Notes under the pieces: model-generated
The model's input: the letters and a program-made list of their open reading frames with translations, nothing else
Told to the model about the DNA's origin: nothing
The model's database searches: none
Shown: one piece after another, positions 1 to 29,189 of the stretch
How the letters are laid out: the number at the start of each line of letters is the position of its first letter
How positions within the stretch are numbered: position 1 is the stretch's first letter
Source of the DNA: Amorphochlora amoebiformis
Lineage: Eukaryota > Cercozoa > Chlorarachniophyceae
Assembly (NCBI GenBank): GCA_054601695.1
Contig: BAAHQB010000163.1
Coordinates: forward strand, 366,248-430,247
Direction of reading: 5' to 3'
Length of the DNA stretch: 64,000 nucleotides
Program-made: the position numbers and the translations under genes

Positions 1-205
1 ATACATCCAGACGAAACCTTTTCATGCATATGTGCTGATTACTATAATATATATATAATGGCATTCAGAGATCCGATCAGGATACATCCAGACGAAACCT
101 TTTCATGCATATGTGCTGTTTACTATAATATATATATATATATATAATGGCATTCAGAGATCCGATCAGGATACATCCAGACGAAACCTTTTAATGAATA
201 TGTGC
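1..205. repeat. Tandem repeat, 81-89 bp units, about 2.3 copies
   Basis: Units start at 1, 82 and 171 with the same opening (atacatccagacgaaacctt). Each contains a short (TA)n run whose length differs between copies, then gcattcagagatccgatcag. The third copy runs into the large (TA)n array. It lies downstream of the last visible SLC12 exon, so it is probably intronic to that gene. Confidence 0.9.
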
Positions 206-210
206 TGTTT

Positions 211-1190
<980 letters not shown>

Positions 1191-1336
1191 GTGTTAAATC
1201 ACTTGTGTAATAATATACATGTATATAAATATATCTATATAATAGGTATATGTACACAGAAGAGACTTTATAATACAGGTATATTTACCTGTATAACATA
1301 AAAAATAGTAGAAATACAAATATAAAGATATATTAC

Positions 1337-4853
<3,517 letters not shown>

Positions 4854-5180
4854 TTTTCTTGTAAACCCGTCTCGATAGCTCAGAGGATGAAGAAAGACTA
4901 TTGATTCGAATCAACCGCCGACCTCCTCCAGGGTAACAAATCCGAGCGAAACGCGACAGTTTTAATACAGTATGGGGCAGGTTATTGATATGTGAGATAT
5001 TAGATATTAGATATCGATATATCACATAGACACTCGTGTGTAGTTCCTAATATGCGTATATCTCATTACCCATATGTGCCATATGTGCTGTGTTCTTGCG
5101 CAGTTAATTTCCCGAGTCTTATCAACCGAGGTTGCGTGGGAGCTTGGAGAACCCGGCAAGAAAGCGTATTTTCACAGTCA
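4854..5180. other. 5' flank of the SLC12 gene, no gene seen
   Basis: Non-repetitive sequence of mixed composition upstream of the cotransporter start. A short ATATTAGATATTAGATATCG run at 5000-5020 is the only pattern. I see no splice-bounded coding segment. Confidence 0.5.
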
Positions 5181-5483
5181 CTAGCCCATCGATACATATG
5201 AATGGACTTCATGCATGATGAGCAACCGTAAATCTGTCAATCCACTGATTGACCATGAAGAATTTATACTAATCTTCTCTCTGACTGCCCTTCCATTGAC
5301 ACATATTCTTCGCCCCGTCACAATTTCACTTCGACTCACCAAAACTTTTTGTCCTCCCGTATCCCTCAGTGCCCGCACATCCCTATCCATGCCACTCACC
5401 AGGTCACCAACGATGAATATGAGTCCATGAGACACGCATTCTATATCAGCCAGGCCTCCTCCCCATGGGCCCAAGGCTTTCAT
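5181..5483 (-). CDS. Hypothetical 100-residue single-exon ORF
   Basis: A genuine ATG-to-TAG reading frame in non-repetitive sequence (starts MKALGPWGGGLADIEC, ends VHSYVSMG). I do not recognise it. It has a hydrophobic patch (HGLIFIVGDLVSGMD) but no clear signal peptide or domain. It sits alone between the divergent start of the SLC12 gene and (TA)n arrays. It could be an exon of a larger gene or chance, because in this region short open frames are common. Confidence 0.25.
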   Translation of the reverse strand: MKALGPWGGGLADIECVSHGLIFIVGDLVSGMDRDVRALRDTGGQKVLVSRSEIVTGRRICVNGRAVREKISINSSWSISGLTDLRLLIMHEVHSYVSMG

Positions 5484-5683
5484 GCGGATGCAATAGAAAC
5501 AAACGTTATAGAAACAACTTCCGGGGAAATTCCTAGAATATCCCTGGAGCCTGTCTTCATGCCCATTGGGCGCTCGGGTAGTAGCGGGGATACCTTACGG
5601 CGACCTGGGGTTTTCCTTGGCGCTGTTAGCTCGCTCGCCTGGATGTGACGGCAGATGTTTCCTATTCGGAGACATGTGCAAAA

Positions 5684-5805
5684 GAATACTTGTTTTTTCG
5701 GTTGTATATTTATGTAGAAATTGAATGCGGTATGTACATGTAAAAGAATACTTGTTTTTTCGGTTGTAGATTTCTGTTGAAATTAATGCGGTATGCACAT
5801 GTACA
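5684..5805. repeat. Direct duplication of a ~65 bp segment
   Basis: The segment aaagaatacttgttttttcg...gcggtatgtacatgt is followed directly by a second, slightly diverged copy (aaagaatacttgttttttcg...gcggtatgcacatgt). Confidence 0.85.
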
Positions 5806-5818
5806 TGTTATATTTATG

Positions 5819-5821
<3 letters not shown>

Positions 5822-5903
<82 letters not shown>

Positions 5904-5950
5904 TGTGTGTGTGTGTATGTATATGTAGAAAGATATATATGTATATGTAT

Positions 5951-5997
<47 letters not shown>

Positions 5998-6024
5998 CAC
6001 ATATTTATATAGAAATGAATATAC

Positions 6025-6122
<98 letters not shown>

Positions 6123-6133
6123 TATACAAATAC

Positions 6134-6174
<41 letters not shown>

Positions 6175-6393
6175 CATATATAGATATATAATATATATAT
6201 ATACATACGTACATACATGTAAATGTGTAGATATATGAAACATCTTTGCACCGGCTATCACGCTGAATTTTGATTCGATATGAATTTTGTGCCCATTACC
6301 GGTGCCATAGCAACCTAGTTGCGATTCCATCCCTGGAACCACCCTTTCCTTGGACTCAGGGCCACTCGTATACTACATTAACTGCACATATAC

Positions 6394-6447
<54 letters not shown>

Positions 6448-6462
6448 CATTATCTATGTATG

Positions 6463-6495
<33 letters not shown>

Positions 6496-6496
6496 G

Positions 6497-6583
<87 letters not shown>

Positions 6584-6910
6584 TGATTTGTTTATGTATT
6601 TATACAAACGTGTGATTTTATACATACATGGATAAATACGTACATATACATATTATATAAATTTGCATATATGATATATATATATATATATATACATATC
6701 AATATATATATATATATATATATATACATAATATGTACACTGTATTCTATAATATTTGAAATATGCATATGTATATATATATATATATATATACATATAT
6801 GTATACATATATATATAATATATATATGTATATATATATATATATATAATATATATATAAATAAATATATATGCATATATATAAATATATATATATAAAC
6901 ATTATATATG
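5822..6910. repeat. (TA)n/(TG)n arrays with a unique island
   Basis: TA arrays occupy 5822-6215 and 6380-6905, including a TG-rich stretch at 5866-5922. About 140 bases of unique sequence (6240-6385) lie between them. I see no gene in the island. Confidence 0.9.
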
Positions 6911-7083
6911 TCATCATAACAATTTTATATGTGTATCTATATCTTCAGGTAAGTGTGGTAGTCAGACGGTGCTTTAAAAGCCCTGGGGCCCGAGGGCCTT
7001 GTACTGCAGTACCAGTGTCATATCTTGAAGCTAAAGCGGGCTACTACGCTAGCCCTGTGGAATCCAGTGTGGATGAAATGTAA

Positions 7084-7891
7084 GTGCTGCAACCGTACCG
7101 TATAATTAGTTGCCGTCATCGCATCGAATTGCAAGCTAAAGTTCGAAGGCGGAGTATAGTTGTACAGCTATCTAGATCTAATCTAGAGTATACGAGCTAT
7201 ATATTTACATGTTCATATACGTGTGACATGACATATGGCTTGGTCTCAGTATATATACACGAGATACATCCCAATGTAAGTTATATGATCATCTCTCATG
7301 TACGAATCGGATCACGATATCACTTGAACGCTAGATCATATACTAGCATATAATCTCGGCCTAGCTAGCGATGGTCCGATGGTCACTGTTGTGTATCGTA
7401 GCCTTAGTCCAGTATATTTAATTGTCTACTTCTAGTACTTGCACACCGGCTTCAGCTTCTCCAACAGTAGTTAACGCCGACAATATATAGCCTAGATAGC
7501 CCCAACACACACTGGTCATGCTAGACATATCTAGATATCTAGATATATATCTAGATATATCATATAAATATTCATTTAAAGAAATATCTACTGAAAACAA
7601 CATAAACTAAAGATTGACTATGCCGGTTACCGCATTTCTAGCATGCGCATATATATATATTTGCCCCATCGCGGACTTCGCTAGTCTTGATTCTTGAACG
7701 GCATAAACTCGATCTTATTATAATGATAACCGCATGTATGATATTATATATTTATATATATCTAGATATTAATATATATAAATATAATATATATATATAT
7801 ATATATATATACTAGATATATATATATATATGTCTAGTATGTATATGTATATATATGTATAAATATATATATTTTTCTATCTAGATCTAGT

Positions 7892-7933
<42 letters not shown>

Positions 7934-8011
7934 CATAATAATATAATATATACATATATCATAGCTAGACTATGTGACATACTACACGATACATATATAT
8001 ATATATATACT

Positions 8012-8065
<54 letters not shown>

Positions 8066-8117
8066 TCTATATATTTATATAATATACACATATATATATT
8101 TAGACATCACACTATAT

Positions 8118-8187
<70 letters not shown>

Positions 8188-8307
8188 AATATATATATAT
8201 ATATATGTATATATCTAGATATATCTATCACGAAAGATCATGACTAGATCATGATTCATGATGTATACACACGTATATATATACATATACATATATATAT
8301 ATATATG

Positions 8308-8352
<45 letters not shown>

Positions 8353-8444
8353 ATATATGTATATATATATATACCTATGTATATGTATCCATATACATAT
8401 ATTGTATATGTACTAGATATAATCTAGATAATAATGGCTGCTAC

Positions 8445-8490
<46 letters not shown>

Positions 8491-8500
8491 TATTATATGT
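7084..8500. other. CTAG-rich spacer downstream of IMPDH
   Basis: Unique sequence mixed with short (TA)n runs and many CTAG tetramers (for example near 7171, 7505-7556, 7880, 8410-8430). It lies 3' of the IMPDH stop codon, like similar blocks beyond other genes in the window. No coding segment was recognised. Confidence 0.6.
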
Positions 8501-8835
8501 ATATATGTGAATCCGGAAATTTTGAGAGGCCAAAGAATTGAGTGGCCAAAGAGTTAAAGCTTTCCCATATCACTATGTTATGCCCGACATTTTAATATCA
8601 CATCATGGCCGCTAGTGTCAGAATATATGGAAAAGCAAGAGTCTTGCATGTGGTGGTCAGCCGCTGAGTGAGCACGGCTGGCGCTGGTAGTGGGAGTTTG
8701 TTCGAGGTGGACGTTGCGACAGCGGTCGTCAGTGCTCCTGTGACATCTGATACCCCAGCGATTCCAATAGTATAGAATAGAACGTTATTTGATATCAAGC
8801 CAAAAACCTAAATGCATTTCACCGAATGGCGAAGT

Positions 8836-11667
<2,832 letters not shown>

Positions 11668-12078
11668 CTGAATCAAACGGACAACGGAACCGGTCAAAGG
11701 AAGATTGAGGATTCAGAACACCAAACCGGGTTTTGAAGGGCTTAAAAAGGTTAGGTTGGTTAATTTCATTGCCTGTGTGTTGATCAAGGGCATATTGTGC
11801 ACGGGTTGGTAAATCTCGATTTTGCCGCAGCGAAGGACTACGCGTGGAGGGGGACTGCAGGCTAGGGCTCCTCGGAAAAATTCGGGAGATATATTGGTAC
11901 CCCTTGGAAACTCATAGAGCGTTACCTCACGCAGACGTAGGATGGTCTAGTGGTTTATCACAGTTTGGAAGAGTGACGTAGCGCAATGTCACATTTATAA
12001 TTTTAATTTTTCGGACAAGAAAATATCGGTCCAGTTGAAACTAAAAGAGAGAAAGCCAATCGAGACGTTTGCTTAAGG
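11668..12078. promoter_or_regulatory. Divergent spacer between IMPDH and the CHI-like gene
   Basis: Unique sequence between the first identified IMPDH exon (minus) and the start of the chalcone-isomerase-like gene (plus). It must hold the missing IMPDH first exon and probably both promoters. No individual element can be assigned. Confidence 0.4.
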
Positions 12079-12728
12079 ATGGAGACCTCCGCCGTGTTAG
12101 CCGTGAGTAGGCGGCCATCGACCTTCAAGCGCCCCAGATTCGCTGCTTGGGCCCTCGCCGCGGTAAGGATCACCTCATGAATACCTTGGATGCCCTTGCA
12201 ATCACCCAAACCGACCCGAAATTCCAGCCGGGAGACACCCAAACCTACGCACATATCTCACATGGGGGGGGGGTACATTTTGCCCGTATATATGGAGCTT
12301 GGCTCGGTGAATTGTCTTTTGTTGTGGGTTTTACAAGCAGTCTCAAACCCGAAACCTCTAAGAAACACTCACATGATCTTTTGTGCTTAGATGGGCGTGC
12401 TAGCCGTGGTGTCTTGCTCAGGTCTCGTGCTCCATATTCCAACCGAATATTACAATCGTACATTTGCACAGTTTTTCTAATTTCGTTAGAAACGTAGCAA
12501 CAAGTTGTGAGTCCTTGTGTGGTGTGTGATCTGAAATTCTGGATGAAAGTATTTTCTCGAATCAATCCATCGAGTTAATGATATTCGCTATATTGCTATG
12601 ATGCGTATATGTGTATATATATATATAATATATATGTGTACAACATATATACATATATATATACATATATACATATCTATATATATATATATTATATATA
12701 TATATATATATATGTATATGTATATGTA

Positions 12729-12769
<41 letters not shown>

Positions 12770-13173
12770 ACATATAGATGTCGCATTTGATATGTTTGGT
12801 TGATACAACAGGGCAATCTGATTCTCATGGGTATAATAACTTGAAAAAGGCAGAAGAGCCAAAGGTGGCCTGTGTCCCGTGTAAGGCATGCGTTAAATTC
12901 TAACACAACTAACAAACAACAAATATGTTTGGATTGGCGACGCTTGGGTTGGATTTGGACTTTGACTTTTGTTCAATTTGTTGCTGCTTTGTCTATTTTG
13001 GCCTTGTTCGTTGCATATCCGGTTACATATCGGTTGCATGCACAGAGCTCTCCACCCAAAGTATGCAAGGGCCCTACCCGCCTGCAAAAGATTGGTGCCA
13101 TCTCCTTGGGGTCATACACCTTTTTGTGTTAACATATCTAATACATATATATATATATATATGTGTATATGTA

Positions 13174-13247
<74 letters not shown>

Positions 13248-13619
13248 ATATGTATTACATACATATATAATATTTACATGTATGCATGATATATGCATGT
13301 CGAGAAGATGTATGTTGATGTTTTTGTTGGAAGGTCGAAGTAGAATATGATGTATGTGATGTATTTGCTGTTAGGCCTAAGTTGTAGAATCTAATAATGT
13401 ATGCGAGAGGTGTTGGTTTGATGTTGTAGAGTAAGTTGGCATGTGAGTTTGTGATAGTTGGTTGTTTCATGTTTCAGAACCCTTGCCGCAATCAAGGTAG
13501 CCTCTGCTCTGCTGAACAAAGGTCGGCACTGAAAGTTGTATCATATTACAAATATTCTAATGTCGTTATGCTTTGGGCGTGCTTTTCTAACAAAACTATG
13601 CCATATATGATATATATGC

Positions 13620-13677
<58 letters not shown>

Positions 13678-14120
13678 ATCTGTGTATATCACACATGATG
13701 GTTGTTTTGTTCGTATACAGAAGCCAGCAGCGGTCCCGTAGGATCTCTCCCGGGTCAGACTTTCGTTGGCTCTGGTATCCGATCCAAGGGGCCTATCTCG
13801 GTACGTGTCGAACACCCCAACGTACCGAATAAACCGCAAACCGGGAATTGAATAGATCTTTTGCTAGTTTGATTTTCGAGTAGCATTATACGTAAGTAAG
13901 AAACCAGGTTACATACATACGCATAGAGGGCTCGAAAGAGTGTTTTGTCGGGTGTGCATATTTGAAGCATTTTGACGTTATTATTTTTGTTGTGTTGTGC
14001 AAGGTTTACAACGTGAAGATGTTCATCGGCAACCGCGCCAAATCAGCTCTCAAAGCCTTCGAGGGTAATCAAAAATGCCTTTTGCAGTAATATATATTGT
14101 ATATATACATATATATGTAC

Positions 14121-14190
<70 letters not shown>

Positions 14191-15208
14191 TATATATCAT
14201 ATATTTTTCAGGCAAGACCCTGAAGGGCAACAAGGAGTTCCTCGATGTATTCAACAAGGCAGGATTCCAAAAGACAGTTCAGATCGAGGTCACTCAACTC
14301 AACAACATACACACACACACATACGCACATATACGCAAACACACACACACACACAACACAACACAATAACATACACAAACGCACCCATATACACACGAAA
14401 GGCACTACATACACATGCGCATACACATACACACAACACCGGTAGTAGTACACGAACACGTAGCATACACACATCATCTAACAAAACAACATCAAAACAT
14501 CCGAAGCGCAACACATGACATTTCCAATGATCGCATCCATACCTCAAACAGCCAAAGACCGCATGCACACGTGACACAGCCAACGAACGCATACATACCT
14601 CAAACACCCAACGACCGCATACATACATTACACACCCATCCAGCGCATACATACCTGACAGTACCAACGAGAGCATACCTAACACATCACTAACATACAT
14701 GCCTAATACAAAACTAATGTGCAAACCTAACACAATCACAACACTAACATACATATCTACCACAACAGTCACATACATACCTAACACAACACACAACATA
14801 CATGCCTAATACAACACTAATATACATACCTCACACAACACTAACATACATTCCTCACACAACACTAACTTACATACCTCACACAACACTAACATACATG
14901 CCTAATGCAACACTAATGTACATACCTAACACAAAAGTGACATACACATAGAAAACGTGATAACATAAGCAACATCGGGCCACAACCACTAACAACAACA
15001 ACAAATCATCATATCACTGGATAACTATTCATACACATACACCTATATAAATATGTATGTACAATGTGTGTATATATATAGTATATGTATATATGTGTAT
15101 GTATAATATATTTATGTGTATTTATTATATGAATGTGTGTGTATATTAGATGCTTCGCAGTGTGGCTCCATCCAAGATGGTTTCCTCCTTCCACGATGCT
15201 GGTGTGTA

Positions 15209-15274
<66 letters not shown>

Positions 15275-15346
15275 GTGTATGTGTGTATATCATATGCATA
15301 TTTGTACACAAACATATACATGCATACATACATACAACATATATAC

Positions 15347-15384
<38 letters not shown>

Positions 15385-16434
15385 GTTTATATATATATAT
15401 GTTTATATATATATATATATATATGTACAGATGTGTACGTATCCATGCATGTTGTTTTCAATGGATGACATATGTCTCATCCATTGAAAACAGTCTGATG
15501 AGTGTTTAGTTCTGTACACACATACATACTACCGTGACCAGTGTCGACACGTGTTGCACGTAAGACGTTTGACAAGATTAGCGAAAGCCTGGATTCGCTG
15601 CTTCAAAAGTCGTTCACTCCCGAGGCCTCCAAGAAGGGATCTCAGGTATGTATGCGCGACACATATCCATATCATACACATATCCATATCATACACATAT
15701 CCATATCATACACATATCCATATCATACACATATCCATATCATACACATATGAAACAGGCACATGAAACAGACACATAACAGACATGTCAACATTCGGGA
15801 TATGGATATGGTGAAAATAGGTATTTGTTGGTTCGGTTCGTTTTCGGATGGAGTAGTTCGACGGTGGTTGAATAATCTCTTTTGGAGTATATCTAGACTA
15901 TGCATTTGTGCGTCAACATGTTCGAAACAGGTCTCCATGAGTGCCTATGGGTTGCTTGATTCTCCCATGTAGCCTATGATGTTAACGTTAGATGTTGTAT
16001 GATGATGTTGTATGTTAGATAACGTTCTCTATGACTGGCGGCGCTTCGTTCTCCATTTCCGTCGAGGGAAAGCCCAAGGGATCTATTTGGAGGTAAACAT
16101 TACTATGTCCAAGATATTACATACACTCTGCCAAGTATCCTAGATATCAAATCTTTTTGCACCACGCATATGTGTACATGTATACATAATACATATGTAT
16201 ATATATATATATATAATATATATATATATATGCAAATTCATACATTTTTATATTTACATATCATTTACACATATGAGCACATTAATTTGAAGTGAGTGAT
16301 AAATGTCTGTTGTCCGTTGTTATGTTAGCCCTGCTTTGTGCGAAGCGTTCACCGATATATACGTCGGGCCGAATGCCGTGTCTTCCGGTGCCAGGGATTC
16401 CATCCTGTCCGGTGTGAAGACCATGATAGCCTGA
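12079..16434 (+). CDS. Chalcone-isomerase-like protein with mitochondrial-type N-terminus
   Basis: Ten plus-strand exons: 12079-12162, 13070-13110, 13478-13521, 13721-13800, 14004-14064, 14212-14288, 15150-15201, 15542-15645, 16019-16092, 16329-16434. They total 723 bases, 240 residues plus stop, and all phases agree. The first ~28 residues are rich in Arg/Ser/Ala with almost no acid, like a mitochondrial presequence. A short hydrophobic segment follows ([20 protein letters not shown]), then the CHI fold: [37 protein letters not shown], a central helical part, [13 protein letters not shown] and a C-terminal [14 protein letters not shown]. This matches the non-catalytic, fatty-acid-binding/AIM18-AIM46-type CHI-like group rather than flavonoid enzymes, by inference. 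Exons from 13721 on are firm. Exons 1-3 rest on phase agreement and the plausible presequence. An alternative third-exon acceptor exists at 13458. Confidence 0.87.
14296..14965. repeat. CA-rich degenerate repeats in CHI-like intron
   Basis: ACAC/ATAC microsatellite to about 14450, then ~27-30 bp units of the form catacctaacacaacactaa to about 14940, all in the intron between exons 14212-14288 and 15150-15201. Confidence 0.85.
15659..15752. repeat. 17 bp tandem repeat just after a splice donor
   Basis: Five to six copies of acacatatccatatcat begin about 14 bases after the donor of exon 15542-15645 of the CHI-like gene. Confidence 0.9.
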
Positions 16435-17560
16435 GGGTCTGGGCCAGCTAGAGCACAGTGTTCATGGATGGATGGAAGTGATGGAGACGGAGGCCAAGGA
16501 AGTCAAGGTGCTCATGCACTAGATGCCGGTCAACGAAATTTGCTCACGGGGGCCGACGGGCCAGTTAGCTAGGTGACATAACTTGTGTACTGCAACTTTG
16601 GCGCGTCGATCTGAGCTAGTAAGTTGAAGCCGTCAAGGCTACCCTACCTACTACTAGACTAGACCTACCTACAATCGGCGCCTCAACCTCAAACTAACTT
16701 AACGTTATATCTAGATTTTGATATATATATATATATATATTCTAGATATTACTAGATTAGTGATCATCGATCTAGATGATCCTCTTTGTTTAAACTGTTC
16801 CAATTCAAGTACGTAGTTCAAGACCATTTCACTAGTCCTAGCTAGTAGTCTGTAGTCTAGTGGTTTCACTGCGCATGCGCGCGCATGCGCATGTAGACAC
16901 CAGACTTAATTGATCACGAGACACGAGCTAGACGAGACATGTACAATCTCGAGAATCTAGAATCTCTAGAATCTAGACAATACCTAGAATACATCTAGAT
17001 CTATCTAGAAGATCTAGTACACATCTAGACATACTCTAGATACTCTACACTGGTCTTGTGGTAGACATGAGTCACATGACGCGCTAGTACTAGATAATCA
17101 TACCTAGCTATATGCTAGCATACTAGTCATAGTTGTTATTCTAGTTATATTCAATGATATTATTGGAAAAAACCTGCGAGTAAATCATTGCACTCAGCTA
17201 CAGTCAGCGAGTTCCTCTTTTTCTCATATTCCACAGTTCTAGCTGGAAAAGTCTTTCAGCTAGCTAGTTCAGAACTTCAGATGCAACGTACAAGGCGGTC
17301 AAGGCCACAGTCTAGAAGTCTAGAATAGATAGTAATGGTGACTAGCTAGACTATAATTATTTGTAGCTTCTGGTCTAGCTTTTGCATCCGGGAATGGATA
17401 GAGTCACATGTCAATGACAAGAATGATAAACTGGCAGACACGGGACGGAAAGCGGACAATTAAAGCACTGATCTGGAGCATCTTAGAGCATGGGCTGATG
17501 CCGGGGCAAAGTTCGATTACAGTACTAGTACAGTCGAGATGACAGAAGTCGCTCAATTTC
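16435..17560. other. CTAG-rich 3' flank of the CHI-like gene
   Basis: By eye I count about 39 CTAG tetramers here, where chance would give four or five. The densest part is 16740-17110 (for example atctagatctatctagaag). No reading frame of note was found. The stretch contains a gcgcatgcgcgcgcatgcgc alternating run at 16870-16890. Confidence 0.7.
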
Positions 17561-17639
17561 CGGCGAATCTTTCCCTAATCATAGTTGTATCATCGACTTC
17601 ATTATTAACAATCATTCTTCCACTATACACACATACAGA

Positions 17640-17664
17640 TATGTATATGTATATGAATATATAC

Positions 17665-17704
<40 letters not shown>

Positions 17705-17825
17705 AAATAAATATACAAGTATATATATATTTATATATATATATATATATGTTATATAATTACATATATGTATACACACACACACACACACAACACATAT
17801 ATATATATATATATATATAAATTGT
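17640..17825. repeat. (TA)n array abutting SINE-like element
   Basis: TA dinucleotides with a CA run at 17775-17793. On the minus strand this array is the 3' tail of the element at 17826-18092. Confidence 0.85.
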
Positions 17826-18092
17826 TACAGTATGTAGAGCTAGCATGGAACCTATAGCTAGCTTACTACGCGGCGGCTGCCTAGACTACCGTCAGTTCCT
17901 TAGAGTATGCACAATAATCGGAACCCAGGAAATTCTCGAAACCCATAGGTTCCGGAGGAGGTAAGGGAGGAAGAAAAGAAGAAAGGAAGTATCCGACCAC
18001 CACCCAAAAGTTATCATAATCATTCGTCATAATCCAAGCGGACTTGAATCGAACTCTGGACTACCATCTACTATGCGACTGCGCTAACACTA
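17826..18092 (-). mobile_element. tRNA-derived SINE-like element with (TA)n tail
   Basis: On the minus strand the 5' end reads GTTAGCGCAGTCGCATAG, a match to a pol III A box (TRGCNNAGTNGG-like). After 32 bases comes GAGTTCGATTC, a match to a B box (GGTTCRANTCC). A unique ~200 base body follows and the element ends in a (TA)n run. It encodes nothing, as expected for a SINE mobilised by enzymes supplied elsewhere. A diverged copy lacking the head is at 3150-3345. A to B spacing is a little shorter than in a tRNA. No target-site duplication could be read because both sides are low complexity on at least one end. Confidence 0.55.
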
Positions 18093-18095
18093 TAT

Positions 18096-18990
<895 letters not shown>

Positions 18991-19025
18991 ACATATATAT
19001 AATATGTACACAAAGGAAGTGATAC

Positions 19026-27435
<8,410 letters not shown>

Positions 27436-27837
27436 GGCTCCTGACCGGAAGCTAGGGATTGAGGATTCCGAGATTGATTTATTCGGCGGACATGAAGGGA
27501 ATTGTTGAATACTTTGCACGTCAAAGACAGCCAAGTGATGAGGCTCCTTTGCTGGATTTTGGTGGGTATCTGGCCAGCATATGCTAGGATTCCCTCCGAA
27601 GATCGTCTCCTTCAAGGATCATTTCTGCCCTCCCACGAAGTGGTGTGAACAAAATGACCCTAAACACAAAATGAGCGATTTTCGGTTGTAATCCTGATCT
27701 TTGCATGGGTTAGAATCTGACAGTATTGCTGTGGGGGTTCTTGCGTATGCCTGGTATGTGCGGGTTTTTTTGCGGGGATATTTATGGATTTGGGGCCCGG
27801 GTTTATGTGGGTGGGTGTGGTACGTTGATATATACAG
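27436..27837. promoter_or_regulatory. Divergent spacer between basic-protein and transporter genes
   Basis: About 400 bases of unique sequence between the minus-strand start at 27435 and the first recognised transporter exon at 27838. The transporter's start codon exon probably lies here. ATGs at 27653 and 27671 do not join in phase by a clear donor, so none was chosen. Confidence 0.4.
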
Positions 27838-28992
27838 GCGGGATTTGGGTCCAACATCCGGTCGACTATTGCCTCAGCGCTGACGCGTAAGGCTTCGGAA
27901 GCCGAGACTGCCGCTTACGGTTTCATGTCCATCCAGACCATCATGATTAGTATCGGGCTTATAGGTGCTACACGACCAACCTATGCCGTGTTTCTTGTTT
28001 GTGTATTCCGTGTCGTTATGATTGTGTGAGAGATTCTAATGTACAATAGCGTGGGCTGCGGGAGTGTACGTGTTCCTTGTGCGGCAAAAGAATGAATCGT
28101 CTGGCCAACTCAAGTATTCGAATGGAATCAAGCCGCGCCGCGGCTCCTACACGAACTCAGCGTTGTCTGCTGCTAACGATTCGCACGTGAAACAGACCAA
28201 CCTCTTGGCCACGTACAACGTCGTCAACATGTACGTGGGGGTAGGGTTCTGGGGCCTGCCGTACTCGATCTTCGTGGGCGGGTACATGTCTCTGGTGATA
28301 CTTGGGTTGTTGCTGGTGATCTGCACAATCTCGGCCATAGAGCTGGTGCGACTCAAGACTTTTTTCTCGAACCAAGAGTCTTCTGCCTACGCCCCAGAGT
28401 CTCACCCCGGATCGCGACAGGGTTCACGACATGGTTCACGGGTGGGGTCCAGATCGGGACCTGCAACGGCGTCTGAGGAGACCGGCGTGTACATGAGCCT
28501 AGCCAAGCAGTCATTGGGAACAGGAGGGGAGGTGGTTGCTGGAATGGCGCTGGCAGGAGAGTTTATCGGAACTTCGATGGTGCTTTTGTACACCGTGTGG
28601 GATCTCCTGGCGCGCCTCCTAAAATCCGATTTCGCTCCCGTTACCGCCACTACAGCCGTCCTCCTGCTCCCCTTTCTGTGGCACTCGCACTGGTCCAACC
28701 TCGCATACATCAACGCGTTTGCACTCTTCGCAACCGTTCTAGCCATTGTTGTTATGATGTACAGCATCCTCGAAAACCCTCAACATGCCGCGGACAACGT
28801 TACTGAAAGCTGGTTTACCCACATCCCACCCGTGTCCAAGCTGGTGTTCGCAACGGGCTTGCAGATGGTGGCCTTGGGCAGCGGCACTCCAACCATCCCG
28901 AGCATTTTGTCTCAGGTGACCTGGGTTCTTCTCTTCTCTTTCCTCTCTCCCTCTTTTTAATCTCCCAACAAACTCCTCATGTAATATGAGGC

Positions 28993-29033
<41 letters not shown>

Positions 29034-29037
29034 TATA

Positions 29038-29082
<45 letters not shown>

Positions 29083-29102
29083 GCATGTATATAGATGTAC
29101 AT

Positions 29103-29189
<87 letters not shown>

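Noticed and set aside
6941-7083. Exon-like segment after tatcttcag with a gtaagt after it (VSVVVRRCFKSPGARGPC...)
   Set aside because: No family match, no partner exons, and the segment itself starts with a donor-like gtaagtg. Not enough to call a gene.
8598-8798. 66-residue minus-strand open frame just beyond the IMPDH stop
   Set aside because: It lacks an ATG start and lies in the IMPDH 3' flank. Probably untranslated sequence.
16865-16895. Alternating gcgcatgcgc run as a regulatory palindrome
   Set aside because: It is short and isolated in a spacer, with nothing nearby to give it a role.
18037-18092. A tRNA gene on the minus strand
   Set aside because: Only A-box and B-box regions are tRNA-like. 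The stems do not pair and the sequence continues into a repeat body, so it was called a SINE head.
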